The notes under the pieces were generated by a model, which saw only the letters and a list, made by a program, of their open reading frames with translations, searched no databases and was not told where the DNA came from. Shown piece by piece: positions 9,180 to 18,201 of a stretch of 61,915 bases of DNA; position 1 is the first letter of the stretch; every line of letters starts with the position of its first letter. The position numbers and the translations under genes were made by a program. Origin of the DNA: Mesorhizobium sp. SOD10 (GTDB taxonomy: Bacteria > Pseudomonadota > Alphaproteobacteria > Rhizobiales > Rhizobiaceae); the NCBI GenBank assembly GCA_000824805.1, contig CCNA01000021.1:1-61915 (forward strand), read 5' to 3'.

Positions 9180-9205
9180 GGAACTTTATTGGTTTATCGG
9201 ACGTT
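9180..9205 (+). promoter_or_regulatory. EcfG-like promoter, orphaned
   Basis: GGAAC at 9180-9184 and CGTT at 9202-9205 with 17 bases between fit the EcfG consensus. The same promoter at 34347-34372 drives a GlsB-like gene. In this copy the gene has been deleted, and the promoter now points into the tail of a convergent ORF. Confidence 0.5.
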
Positions 9206-9257
9206 CCCCGCCGGCCATAAGCCCACTTAGAATTCCACTCGGTAGTCTCGGCATTGC

Positions 9258-9488
9258 CTACAACGACAGCTCGCTGGGCAGAGCCGACTGAACGGCGTCG
9301 AAGAAGCGACGCACTTCATCGCGCGCATCGTTGGCGTTCTGCCCGCGTTCGATTGCGACGGAAAGCAGATGGGAGGCAGTTTCCCGCCAGAGCTGGGCCG
9401 CTTCGTCGCTCGGGAGCCGAGCGATCGCGCCGGCCACGATACGAATGGTGGGAAGCTCCCGGCTGAGTGGGAATGCATGCACTGACAT
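9258..9488 (-). CDS. DUF6074-like small protein (copy 1)
   Basis: A 76-residue ORF starting MSVHAFPLSRELP and ending FFDAVQSALPSELSL. The pattern of an N-terminal AFPLSR motif and a C-terminal FFDAVQ resembles DUF6074 proteins of rhizobia, whose function is unknown. It differs from the copy at 33480-33710 by one residue in this stretch (Ile for Val after LPT). The reading frame is preserved although the neighbouring genes in this module are broken, so it may still be made. I preferred this ATG to the TTG 30 bases upstream. Confidence 0.6.
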   Translation of the reverse strand: MSVHAFPLSRELPTIRIVAGAIARLPSDEAAQLWRETASHLLSVAIERGQNANDARDEVRRFFDAVQSALPSELSL

Positions 9489-9595
9489 GAACGGAATACC
9501 TGCGACGTTCCATGCCAAGCTAACGGTCGAAAAGGAAAGAAAGGCTTAAAGCACCCGCAACGTCCGGGGTGCTTAGGGCTTCGCGAAGCTCGACT

Positions 9596-9890
9596 TTCTC
9601 AAGGGGCCCCATTGAGATCAGCAGCGCAGCCGAGTTTTTGGGCGTGGATCGCTGACAATCGGATGCGCGGCAGTGTTGGCGCCGAAGGCGCGCTCGCAAG
9701 CGTTCGATTTTCGTGTCCACGGCGGTCGAGCATCAATCGCAGTGAACTATTATCTTTTGTGACGTGTTACGCAGTTTGTTACACAGCCGCGAATGACCGC
9801 ATGGGCCGCGTGTCGGCCGTTGAGGTCAGCTGTGAGTATTCTTGAAAGCGGACGTCATCGACGACAACGCAAAGGATGTCGCGCAAAGCA
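9596..9890. other. intergenic, no gene seen
   Basis: About 295 bases between the degraded stress module and the DUF1185 gene. A GCTTCGCGAAGC palindrome lies at its left edge. I recognise no coding sequence. Confidence 0.5.
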
Positions 9891-10472
9891 TTACGTCGCG
9901 GCTTCCTGCTCGATCTCCTTCATGTCCTGGAAACGGTCCGCTATGCGCGGATGGACCCGTCCGCCGTCCGCCGCGCCGATAGCCACGACGATCTCGTCCG
10001 CGGCCGGTCCATCAGCGATCTGAAAGTTTGCAGTGATGAAATGCGAGCGGCGGCCGTTCTCGCTCTTGTGCATCATCGGCAGTGACAGCAGCGCGCCCGG
10101 CGCGTTGCGCGTGTTGCAGAACTCGAGATAGGTCGTGCCGCCGACGGCGTCGCGAAACACATTGCCGAAGCGCAGCGTGTGGATCATGGCCGAGGCGTGC
10201 TCGATCTCGCCGGCGACGCCGACGGCCGCGGCTTTGCCGTAGCTCTCGATGCGCTCCGCGGGCGTGAGCTCGAGCAGGCGCCGCGTCAGTTCGTGGCCAA
10301 GCCGGGGCGCGATGGCCACGATCTCGGGCCGCAGGTTCTCGACGAAGCCGCGCCCCGCCCATGGATTGCGCAGCACGGCGGCGACGACGATCGAGGTTAT
10401 CGGCCTCGCGCCCGGTTTGCCGCCTTCGATATGTACTTCCTCGATGAAGGTGCAGACTTTTCGCAATTCCAT
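9891..10472 (-). CDS. DUF1185 (amino acid synthesis family) protein
   Basis: A 193-residue protein of the DUF1185/AA_synth family. It has the characteristic RPITSIVVAAVLRNPWAGR near residue 25, KAAAVGVAGEIEHASAMIH in the middle and GALLSLPMMHKSENGRRSHF towards the C-terminus. The family is annotated as amino-acid synthesis but its reaction is not established. It frequently accompanies flavin-dependent monooxygenase clusters. It is divergent from the PucR-type regulator gene, with about 160 bases between the two starts, so both may share a control region. Confidence 0.85.
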   Translation of the reverse strand: MELRKVCTFIEEVHIEGGKPGARPITSIVVAAVLRNPWAGRGFVENLRPEIVAIAPRLGHELTRRLLELTPAERIESYGKAAAVGVAGEIEHASAMIHTLRFGNVFRDAVGGTTYLEFCNTRNAPGALLSLPMMHKSENGRRSHFITANFQIADGPAADEIVVAIGAADGGRVHPRIADRFQDMKEIEQEAAT

Positions 10473-10633
10473 GATTTCGAGCCCTGTTGATGGAAGCCCA
10501 GCCTAGTCAGCCCCGTCGACCAGGTATTCCTCCGGTTCGTAGGAAGAATCTGCGTGCACCCCGCTTGGAAGCAGTGTAGCGTTGGTACATCCGCGACGGC
10601 TTAGTAGGCCCTTCGCGAGGCAGAAGACCGGGC

Positions 10634-12433
10634 GTGGACCACCAGTCGCAAATTCTCTCTTTGCGGGACGCCGCCAGCCTCATCAATTCGGGTGGCGATC
10701 TCCAGTCGGTGCTGCGCGATCTCGTGCTGGCAGCCTGCCGCCATGCCAAATGGACGCTAGGCTCGATCATGAGCATCGATGCGCCGCATGGCCACGCCTA
10801 TGTCATCGTGCGGCATGACCCGACGCTCATCCAGCGCACCTTGCCGGACCGCTGGGAACTCGCGACCAGTCCCTCGATCGTGGCGCTCAACCGCAACGAG
10901 CCTGTCTATATCAGGGACGCGCGGGTATCCGAGGAGTTTCCGGGCTATCGCCGCGAGGCGTTCGAGCGCGACTACCGCAGCGTGCTCGTCATGCCGATGA
11001 ACTGCGTCGACGAGGCCGGCCGGCCGATGGTGCTGACCGTGGTCTCGCGCGAGATCACCGAAGTGAGCGCCGAGGATATCGCCTTCATCGGCATGATCGT
11101 GCATCTGGGCGAGATCGCGGTGGAGAAGCAGCACCGCCTGCGCCAGGAAAAGCAGGCCGGCGAGCGCCTGCAGCGCGCCCTGGCTGCACACACCTCGCTT
11201 CTGCAACAGGCCCTGTCGGAAGGATCGGTGGCCGCGCTCGCCGACAAGGTCGGCGAGCTGCTGCCCAGTCCGGTCGTGGTCATCGATTTCCATGCCAATC
11301 TGGTCGTCGCCGGCCGCTCGCCGAGCGAAGCGCATTTCGACGCCGCGGCCTGGCAACAGGCCGTCGGCGGCGCGCTCAACCGGCAGATCGTCAAGGTCGC
11401 GCGCGGCGCCTCGGAGGCGCGCCAGAACGAGACGCTGTTCGTCGACGACGGCAAGCACCGGCTGAAGCTTTCGGTGCGCATCGAGCCGCTGACCATCGAC
11501 GACGAAGTGGTTGGCGCGCTGATGATTTTCCCGACGCCGCAGCAGTCCGGCCAGCTCGACCAGATGCTGCTCGACAGCGCCAAATTCGCGCTCAGCGTAC
11601 AGATGATGCGCAGCTTCGTGCGCTTCCGCTTCGAGACCAGATCGCTGACCGAGCTCTTCCTGGAAGTCGTCGAGCGCCGCTGGCGCGAGGAGGCCGATAT
11701 CGTCAATCGCGCCCGTCGTTTGGGGGTCAACCTGACGACGCCGCATAGACTGATCGTCGTCGACTATGCCGACGAGGCCAAGGACGGCAGCGGCGGTCTT
11801 GCAGATCCCCACCATGCATTGGTCCGGCTGCTGGAACAGGCGGGTCTGGGGGGCGCTGTCATCGCCGTCGAGGGTGGTCTCGTCTGTTTGGTCGCGGACG
11901 ATGCGGCGCAGGATGGCCTGCGAGTGGGTAAGCTGCCGAACAAGATCGCCGCAGAGCTTGGCCGCTATTTCAAGCGCGAGCCGGCGGTGCTGGTTTCCGA
12001 GACGTGCGCCGCGCTGGCCGATTACCCGACCGCATGGGAACGCTGCCGCCGTATGATCCGCATCGGCCGCTCCTTCGGGCGCACCGGCGTCTTCGCCGGC
12101 CAGGATTTTGGTCCGCTGCCGATGCTGGTCGCCGCCGCCGACGTGCCCGACGTGCGCAACTTCGTCGACAAGAGCGTCGGCGCGCTCATCGCGCATGATC
12201 GCGAGCACGGCACGCCCTATCTGGATACGCTGTTTGCGTATCTGCGCGAAGGCTGCCGCAGCCAGGCCTGCGCCGACGCAATCGGACTGCACGTCACCAC
12301 CTTGCGCTACCGTCTGTCGCGCATGGAGGAATTGTTCGGCATCAACCTCGACACACCCGAACAGCGCTTCGCGGTCGAGCTGGCGATTCGCCTCAGCGGC
12401 ATTATCGACAGCCGCGTGCCGGCCTTCCCCTAG
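10634..12433 (+). CDS. GAF plus PucR/CdaR-type transcriptional regulator
   Basis: A 599-residue regulator. The N-terminal 170 residues look like a GAF sensor (DAPHGHAYVIVRH, YRSVLVMPMN, LTVVSREITE). A long middle section follows, then a C-terminal helix-turn-helix of the PucR/CdaR type (QACADAIGLHVTTLRYRLSR, then an LDTPEQRFAVELAIRL tail). Such proteins activate purine, amino-acid or other catabolic genes on sensing a substrate. It sits between the divergent DUF1185 gene and the monooxygenase operon, so it is the likely island regulator. The start is a GTG, and the weak ribosome-binding sequence leaves it uncertain. Confidence 0.82.
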   Translation: MDHQSQILSLRDAASLINSGGDLQSVLRDLVLAACRHAKWTLGSIMSIDAPHGHAYVIVRHDPTLIQRTLPDRWELATSPSIVALNRNEPVYIRDARVSEEFPGYRREAFERDYRSVLVMPMNCVDEAGRPMVLTVVSREITEVSAEDIAFIGMIVHLGEIAVEKQHRLRQEKQAGERLQRALAAHTSLLQQALSEGSVAALADKVGELLPSPVVVIDFHANLVVAGRSPSEAHFDAAAWQQAVGGALNRQIVKVARGASEARQNETLFVDDGKHRLKLSVRIEPLTIDDEVVGALMIFPTPQQSGQLDQMLLDSAKFALSVQMMRSFVRFRFETRSLTELFLEVVERRWREEADIVNRARRLGVNLTTPHRLIVVDYADEAKDGSGGLADPHHALVRLLEQAGLGGAVIAVEGGLVCLVADDAAQDGLRVGKLPNKIAAELGRYFKREPAVLVSETCAALADYPTAWERCRRMIRIGRSFGRTGVFAGQDFGPLPMLVAAADVPDVRNFVDKSVGALIAHDREHGTPYLDTLFAYLREGCRSQACADAIGLHVTTLRYRLSRMEELFGINLDTPEQRFAVELAIRLSGIIDSRVPAFP

Positions 12434-12608
12434 AACTGCTCCATCCGAACATTGCTGCCATTATGTCAGATCGCGTGTCAGGCACGGGCACGCCGCGCTT
12501 CCGCTTGCTCGGGTCGGCAGCAGCGCGTCGTGAACCTTTCCTACAGATCGGAGGAAGAATGGGCGCCGGCTCCTGCCTAGCTTCCGTCCAACGATGTGGA
12601 GGAAGACA

Positions 12609-13586
12609 ATGGCGGATGCGATGGCACAAAGGACGATCGACCCGATCGCCTTGCGTCGTGCCTTCGGCACCTTCCTCACCGGTGTGACCGTCATCACCAC
12701 GCGCGACGGCGACGGCAATCCGCGCGGCATGACCGCCAATTCCTTCACCTCCGTCTCGCTCGACCCGCCGCTGCTGCTAGTCTGCGTCGGCAAGTCGGCG
12801 GCGAGCTTTCCGGCCTTCAACGAGGCGCAGTCCTTCGCGGTCAATTTCCTGCATGAGGGGCAGGCCGATGTATCGTCGGTGTTCGCCTCGAAGGCGGCGG
12901 ACAAGTTCCAGTCGGTGAACCATGACCGCGCCCATACCGGCGCACCGGTCCTCACCGACAGCCTGACTTGGTTCGACTGCACCGTCCACAACCGCGTCGA
13001 GGCCGGCGACCACATCATCCTGATCGGTCAGGTGCAAGCCTTCGGGACCAGCCCGTCGGCGCCGCTCGGCTTTTGCCGCGGCCGCTACGCCAGCGTGAAG
13101 GATCCGCTGCCTGCCGGTTGGCTCGCCTCGCAGGACATGATCATCGGCTATCTGGTCGAAGCGGGGAACCGCATCCTTCTACGAAGCGACGGTAAGGGCG
13201 GCTTCGTGCTGCCGACGGGGCGGCGCCGCAAGGCGGACAGCAGACTGGTGCTGGACGGCGGCGAGGCGCTGAGCCTCGTCCCGGAAAACACCTTCCTTTA
13301 TTCGGTGTTCGATGTCGCCGACAGCGACCCAGGTTATCTGATCTATCGCGCCGAACTGAGCCGCGACGGCAGGCAAGCCACGCTGCCGGACAACCATGCC
13401 TTCTTTCCCGTCGACGCGCTGCCCTATGACCAGATCGCCACCCACGAACTGCGCGCCATGCTGCGCCGCTATGCCCGCGAACGGCAGGACAAGCGCTTCG
13501 GCATCTACATGGACAGCGGCGACGGTGGCCGCGTCGCGATGATCGACGGCCCGTCGCAATCGTGGACGCAGGCTGCATCCGAATGA
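12609..13586 (+). CDS. flavin reductase with C-terminal extension
   Basis: About 325 residues. Residues 10-165 form a flavin reductase (FMN-binding split barrel) domain: RRAFGTFLTGVTVITT, GMTANSFTSVSLDPPL and FAVNFLHEGQ. It would supply reduced flavin to the luciferase-like oxygenase two genes downstream. The remaining 150 residues (ILLRSDGKGGFVLPTGRRRK onward) are not part of ordinary flavin reductases and look Nudix-like, which is unusual. ATG 12609 is preferred over ATG 12594 because a GGAGG lies 6 bases before it. The gene opens a plus-strand operon. Confidence 0.85.
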   Translation: MADAMAQRTIDPIALRRAFGTFLTGVTVITTRDGDGNPRGMTANSFTSVSLDPPLLLVCVGKSAASFPAFNEAQSFAVNFLHEGQADVSSVFASKAADKFQSVNHDRAHTGAPVLTDSLTWFDCTVHNRVEAGDHIILIGQVQAFGTSPSAPLGFCRGRYASVKDPLPAGWLASQDMIIGYLVEAGNRILLRSDGKGGFVLPTGRRRKADSRLVLDGGEALSLVPENTFLYSVFDVADSDPGYLIYRAELSRDGRQATLPDNHAFFPVDALPYDQIATHELRAMLRRYARERQDKRFGIYMDSGDGGRVAMIDGPSQSWTQAASE

Positions 13587-13608
13587 CGATCCACGCAGGA
13601 CAGACAGC

Positions 13609-15120
13609 ATGAAAACGACGGTCGCATCGCTCGAAGGGTCGCGCCAGAACCTGTTCATCAACGGCGCGTTCGTGGCGCCGAAGAGCGGGCAATATATCGA
13701 CAGTTACGATCCGACCACCGGTAAGCCCTGGTACCAGTTCGCCGAAGCCAGCGAGGAGGATGTTGGCGCGGCTGTCGCGGCGGCGCGCGCTGCATTTGCC
13801 GATCCGGCCTGGCGGCGTATGACCCAGACCGACCGCGGCAGGCTGGTGCGCCGGCTTGCGGAACTGGTGCTGGAGCGTGCCGACGAACTGGCGCTGATCG
13901 AGACCCGCGACAACGGCAAGCTGCTCAAGGAAATGCGGGCGCAGATGCGCGCCATGCCTGACAGCTACACCTACTTCGCCGGCATGGCCGACAAGCTGCT
14001 TGGCGACACCATTCCGGTGAACAAGCTCGACATGCTCAACTTCAACCTGCGCGAGCCGATCGGCGTGGTCGGCATGATCACGCCATGGAACTCGCCGCTG
14101 ATGCTGCTCACCGGCACGCTAGCGCCGTGCCTGGCGCTCGGCAATACGGTGGTTGTCAAGCCGTCGGAGCATGCTTCGGCCTCGACGCTCGCTTTGGCCG
14201 AGCTGATCATGGAGGCAGGCTTTCCCACCGGCGTCGTCAATGTGGTGACCGGTACAGGAGCAGTCGCGGGAGACGCGCTGACGCGCCACCGAGGCATCGC
14301 CAAATTCGTCTTCACCGGCTCGACCGGGACCGGGCGGCGGATCGCCGCCAATGCGGCGCAAAACCTCATTCCCTGCTCGATGGAACTTGGCGGCAAGTCG
14401 CCACATGTCGTTTTCGGCGACGTCGATATCGAGCATGCCGTGAACGGTGTCGTGTCCGGCGTCTTCGCCGCCGCGGGCCAGACCTGCGTCGCCGGATCGC
14501 GCTGCTTCGTCGAGGCGAGCGCCTATGACCGCTTTGTCGACGCGCTTGTCGAGCGCACCCGGCGGGTGCGGGTCGGCCTGCCGATGCTGGAGGACACCGA
14601 TATCGGCCCGCTGGCGCTGTCGGCGCAGCTTGCCAAGGTGGAGGGCTATGTCGCTTCCGGTGTGCGCCAGGGCGCCAGGATCGCGGCCGGCGGCAAGCGG
14701 CCGCAGGCGGACGAGCTTGCCGGCGGCTGGTATTTCGAACCGACCGTCATGACCGATGCCGACAACGGCATGGAGTTCATGCAGGAGGAGCTGTTCGGCC
14801 CCGTCGTTGGCGTCGTCCCGTTCTCGTCGGAGGACGAGATGATCCGGCTCGCCAACGACACCCGCTACGGTCTCGCCTCCGGCATCTGGACACGCGACAT
14901 CAACCGCGCGCTGCGCTTCGCCAGGGATGTCGAGGCCGGCACGGTCTGGGTCAACACCTACCGCGCCTCTTCCTTCATGTCCGCCAATGGCGGCTTCAAG
15001 GAAAGCGGCTACGGGCGGCGCGGCGGCTTCGACGCCATGGAGGAGTTCTCGCGGCTGAAGAACGTCGTCATCGACTATTCGGGCGCCATGCAGGATCCCT
15101 TCGTCATCCGCCTTCGCTGA
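13609..15120 (+). CDS. NAD(P)-dependent aldehyde dehydrogenase
   Basis: A 503-residue aldehyde dehydrogenase with all hallmarks: the PWNSPLM nucleotide-binding region, VFTGSTGTGR, the catalytic Glu in MELGGKSP and the catalytic Cys in AGQTCVAGSR, followed by EELFGPVVGV and ESGYGRRGG near the end. It oxidises an aldehyde to an acid, probably the aldehyde released by the neighbouring flavin-dependent oxygenase. It lies 22 bases after the flavin reductase gene. Confidence 0.92.
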   Translation: MKTTVASLEGSRQNLFINGAFVAPKSGQYIDSYDPTTGKPWYQFAEASEEDVGAAVAAARAAFADPAWRRMTQTDRGRLVRRLAELVLERADELALIETRDNGKLLKEMRAQMRAMPDSYTYFAGMADKLLGDTIPVNKLDMLNFNLREPIGVVGMITPWNSPLMLLTGTLAPCLALGNTVVVKPSEHASASTLALAELIMEAGFPTGVVNVVTGTGAVAGDALTRHRGIAKFVFTGSTGTGRRIAANAAQNLIPCSMELGGKSPHVVFGDVDIEHAVNGVVSGVFAAAGQTCVAGSRCFVEASAYDRFVDALVERTRRVRVGLPMLEDTDIGPLALSAQLAKVEGYVASGVRQGARIAAGGKRPQADELAGGWYFEPTVMTDADNGMEFMQEELFGPVVGVVPFSSEDEMIRLANDTRYGLASGIWTRDINRALRFARDVEAGTVWVNTYRASSFMSANGGFKESGYGRRGGFDAMEEFSRLKNVVIDYSGAMQDPFVIRLR

Positions 15121-15151
15121 TCAAACCCGACGCAACGACAGGGAGACCCAC

Positions 15152-16228
15152 ATGAAATTCGCCGTTTCGCTGACCATGGAGCGTTTCTCGCCCGACATCC
15201 CGATGGAAAGGGTGAAAAGCAACCTGCTGGAACTGGCGCGCATGGCCGACGAGGGCGGCTTCGAGACCCTGTGGACGGCGGAGCACCACACGGTCGAATG
15301 CACCATCTCGCCCAACCCGCTGATGACGCTGACCTGGCTTGCGCAGCACACCGAGCAGATACGGCTCGGCACCTCGACGCTGGTCGCGCCCTATTGGAGC
15401 CCGATCCGGCTGGCGGGCGAGGCGGCACTTTGCGACCACCTGACCGGTGGGCGGCTGGAATTCGGCATCGCACGCGGCTCCTACCAGTATGAATTCGACC
15501 GCATGGCCGGTGGCATGCCGCAGCAGGAAGGCGTTGCCTATCTGAAGGAACTGGTGCCGGCGGTGAAGAGGCTTTGGGCCGAGGATTATGCGCATGACGG
15601 CCACTACTGGAAATTCCCGTTAGCCGCCGGCGTGCCGAAGCCGCTGCAGAGACCGCATCCGCCGATCTGGGTCGCCGCGCGCGACCCAGGTACCTTCGAC
15701 TGGGCGGTCGGCATCGGCGCCTCGATCCTGTCGACGCCTTTGTCGGCGCCGCCGTCCGAAGTGGCCGTCCTTGGCGAGAAATTCCGCAAGGCCGTCGCCG
15801 ATCATCCGGAGGTGCCACGGCCGCGCCTGATGATGCAGCGCCGCACCTGCGTCTACGAAAGAGAGCAGGACTGGGAGGTCGCGGTCGGCCACGCCATCAA
15901 TTATGGCCGCGCGTTCGAGAACCTGTTCCAGAATATCGGCACCGTGCGCAACGGCTTTCCCGAAGCCGTGCCCTACGAGAGCGTCAAGGGCAAGGATAAC
16001 TACAATCCGGAAAACATCCGCCGCAACCTCATGTTCGGCACGCCGGACGAGGTGATCGAAAAGCTGCTCGACTACGAGGCCGCGGGCGTCGACCAATACT
16101 GCCTCGGCCTGACGTTCAATCTGCCGTTCGAGCTGCAGAAAAAGACGATCAAGCTTTGGGTCGACCAGGTGATGCCGGTCTTTGCCGCGCGCGAGCGCGA
16201 CAAGGCGCGCCAGGCGGCGAGGGCGTGA
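15152..16228 (+). CDS. luciferase-like flavin-dependent monooxygenase
   Basis: A 358-residue LLM-class (bacterial luciferase-like) oxidoreductase. The N-terminus MKFAVSLTMERFSPD and the barrel motifs ETLWTAEHHT, IRLGTSTLVAPYW and GRLEFGIARG match the family, as does a C-terminal FGTPDEVIEKLLDYEAAGV. It would use reduced FMN from the reductase in the same operon to oxygenate a substrate, often by cleaving C-N, C-S or C-C bonds. The substrate is unknown. An amino-acid-type importer downstream suggests a nitrogenous compound. Confidence 0.88.
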   Translation: MKFAVSLTMERFSPDIPMERVKSNLLELARMADEGGFETLWTAEHHTVECTISPNPLMTLTWLAQHTEQIRLGTSTLVAPYWSPIRLAGEAALCDHLTGGRLEFGIARGSYQYEFDRMAGGMPQQEGVAYLKELVPAVKRLWAEDYAHDGHYWKFPLAAGVPKPLQRPHPPIWVAARDPGTFDWAVGIGASILSTPLSAPPSEVAVLGEKFRKAVADHPEVPRPRLMMQRRTCVYEREQDWEVAVGHAINYGRAFENLFQNIGTVRNGFPEAVPYESVKGKDNYNPENIRRNLMFGTPDEVIEKLLDYEAAGVDQYCLGLTFNLPFELQKKTIKLWVDQVMPVFAARERDKARQAARA

Positions 16229-16230
16229 GA

Positions 16231-17058
16231 ATGGCGCGCTCCGGCCAGCTCGATGTCAAAGGCGTGCTGCTCAACTGGCGCCTCGAGGGCGAGGGCGGCG
16301 TGCCGCTGGTCTGCATCCATGGCGTCGGATCCTATCTAGAAGCCTGGAACGGCGTGGCCGAGCGGCTGAAGGATCGCTTCGCGGTCCTCACCTTCGACCT
16401 GCGCGGCCATGGGCGCTCCAGCCGGGTCAAGGGCCGTTACGAGATCGACGACTTCGTCGGCGAGACGCTGGCGCTGGCCGACCATCTCGGGTTTTCCACG
16501 TTCAATCTGGCGGGATTTTCCTTGGGCGGTCTGATCGCGCAGCGCCTGGCGCTGACGCATCCCGAGCGCCTGCGGAAACTGGTGCTGCTGTCGACGGTCG
16601 CCGGCCGCACGCCTGAGGAGCGGCATGCGGTGCGCGGCCGGTTGGCGGCGCTGATGGCGAGCGACGCCTCGGCGCACCATGCCGCCTCGCTGTCGCGCTG
16701 GCTGACCGAGGATTTTCAGGAGACCAACCCCGGGATCATCGCGGAACTGCGTCGGCGTGACGCCGAGAACGACCCCGACTGCTACGCCGCTGCCTACCGG
16801 GTTCTCGCCGAAACCGATTATGGCGGCATCCTCGACCGCATCACCCGTCCGACGCTGATCGTGACCGGCGAGAACGACCAGGGCTCCAGCCCGCGCATGG
16901 CGCGGCTGATGCACGAGCAGGTGCAGGGGGCCGAGCTCGCCATCCTGCCCGGCCTTCGCCACTCGATCCTGATCGAGGCGCCGGCGCTTGTCGCTGAAAC
17001 GATGGCCGGCTTCCTGCTCAGCGCCGGCCGCGGAAGCGGAGCCGTCGCGCATGAGTAG
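16231..17058 (+). CDS. alpha/beta hydrolase
   Basis: A 275-residue alpha/beta-fold hydrolase. It shows VCIHGVG for the oxyanion region, GFSLGG with the nucleophilic Ser, TGENDQGSS carrying the acid and GLRHSILIEAP with the catalytic His. The ATG is 2 bases after the monooxygenase stop, so the two are tightly coupled. The open frame extends 75 bases further upstream, but that would overlap the previous gene. The set of reductase, LLM oxygenase and hydrolase recalls the RutF/RutA/RutD trio of pyrimidine breakdown, though RutB/C/E partners are absent. Confidence 0.88.
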   Translation: MARSGQLDVKGVLLNWRLEGEGGVPLVCIHGVGSYLEAWNGVAERLKDRFAVLTFDLRGHGRSSRVKGRYEIDDFVGETLALADHLGFSTFNLAGFSLGGLIAQRLALTHPERLRKLVLLSTVAGRTPEERHAVRGRLAALMASDASAHHAASLSRWLTEDFQETNPGIIAELRRRDAENDPDCYAAAYRVLAETDYGGILDRITRPTLIVTGENDQGSSPRMARLMHEQVQGAELAILPGLRHSILIEAPALVAETMAGFLLSAGRGSGAVAHE

Positions 17059-17312
17059 CGGTCTTCGCGGAGCGGAAGGGCCGGCTTGCCAAGCGGCACC
17101 TGGCCGAAAACACGCCGAAACATTCCCCGTGAGCGAGGGAAGGACGACGGCAAACATCCGGCGCGGAAGCGGAAGACCGGACTGGCCGGGCACCGCTAAA
17201 TCCGCGAGCCGTCGGCGGGACGCCGACCTCGTCGGCAAGGATTGCGAGATCATGACCGGCTGAATGGCCATGACCGCATGGGACTGAACAAACAACAAGG
17301 GAACACACGAAA
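17059..17312. other. intergenic between enzyme and transporter genes
   Basis: About 250 bases without a convincing gene. It may carry the promoter of the amino-acid transporter operon. Confidence 0.4.
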
Positions 17313-18146
17313 ATGACATTCTGGAACAGACGACAGCTGACGATGGCCGCACTCGCGCTTGTGCTTGGCTCCTATCCCGCCCATGCCGGCTCCGTGCTCG
17401 ACCGCGTGATGGCGGCTGGCACGCTCAAGGTGGCGACCGACGCCAACTGGGCGCCGCAATCCTTCATGAACGCCAACAATGAGCTTGATGGCTTCGACGT
17501 CGATGTCGCCAAGGCGATCGGCAAGCATCTTGGCGTCAAGGTCGAGTTCGTCACGCCCGGCTGGGACATCATCACCGCCGGCAATTGGGCGGGCCGCTGG
17601 GACATGCATGTCGGCTCGATGACGCCGACCAAGAAGCGCGCCGACATCTTCGATTTCCCGACGGTGTACTATTACACTCCCGCGGCGGTCGCAGTGCACA
17701 AGGACAGCAAGGCCAAGACGCTCGCCGATCTCGACGGCAAGGTGGTCGGCGCTACCAGCACCTCCACTTTCGAAGCCTATGCCAAGAAGGACCTGACCCT
17801 CGACGCCGCCGGGGCGCCGCCCTTCGAATACAAGCTCAATCCGAAGGAAGTCCATTCCTATGAGAATTCAACCACCGCCTTCGACGACCTTCGCCTCGGC
17901 GACGGCGTGCGCCTGGATGCTGTGGTGTCGTCGCTGCCGTCGATCCTGGATGCCATAAAGGCAGGTTATCCGATCAAGCAATTGGGCGAACCGGTGTTCT
18001 ACGAGCCGCTGGCAATCGCCATCGAGCATGGCGATCCGGAATTGTCGGCGAAGATCGCCGACGCCGTGAAGGCGATGAAGGCGGATGGCACGCTGAGCAA
18101 GCTCTCGGAAAAATGGTACGGCCAGGATTATTCGAAGACGAACTGA
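17313..18146 (+). CDS. amino-acid-type ABC transporter binding protein
   Basis: A 277-residue periplasmic binding protein of the family 3 (His/Glu/Gln) type. A signal peptide ends near PAHAGS at residue 26. The mature protein shows GTLKVATDANWAPQSF, LDGFDVDVAKAIGKHL and the usual SMTPTKKRADIFDFP near residue 105. It delivers a polar amino acid or amine to the permease encoded 55 bases downstream. Its position after the oxygenase genes suggests it imports their substrate. Confidence 0.88.
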   Translation: MTFWNRRQLTMAALALVLGSYPAHAGSVLDRVMAAGTLKVATDANWAPQSFMNANNELDGFDVDVAKAIGKHLGVKVEFVTPGWDIITAGNWAGRWDMHVGSMTPTKKRADIFDFPTVYYYTPAAVAVHKDSKAKTLADLDGKVVGATSTSTFEAYAKKDLTLDAAGAPPFEYKLNPKEVHSYENSTTAFDDLRLGDGVRLDAVVSSLPSILDAIKAGYPIKQLGEPVFYEPLAIAIEHGDPELSAKIADAVKAMKADGTLSKLSEKWYGQDYSKTN

Positions 18147-18201
18147 TCTCTCCCAAGGCGGCCTGCCATTTAGCAGGCCGCCGAACCGCCGGTGCTCAAA
18201 G

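Larger units (their letters stand above)
8656..9595 (+). repeat. degraded inverted copy of the stress module (copy 1)
   Basis: This stretch matches, in inverted orientation and imperfectly, the sequence at 33382-34885. It contains the last codons of the YidB-like gene (LLDDVPPNGTQ near 8656-8720), a DUF4112 pseudogene, an orphan EcfG-like promoter and a near-identical copy of a 76-residue ORF. About 590 bases present in the other copy, including the GlsB-like gene, are missing at about 9210. It starts some 70 bases after the dehydratase gene, so it marks the edge between the sugar block and the next island. Confidence 0.85.

Noticed and set aside
10757..12292. A 511-residue minus-strand frame
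   Set aside because: It is antisense to the PucR-type regulator in GC-rich DNA, with His/Arg/Gln-rich composition typical of shadows.
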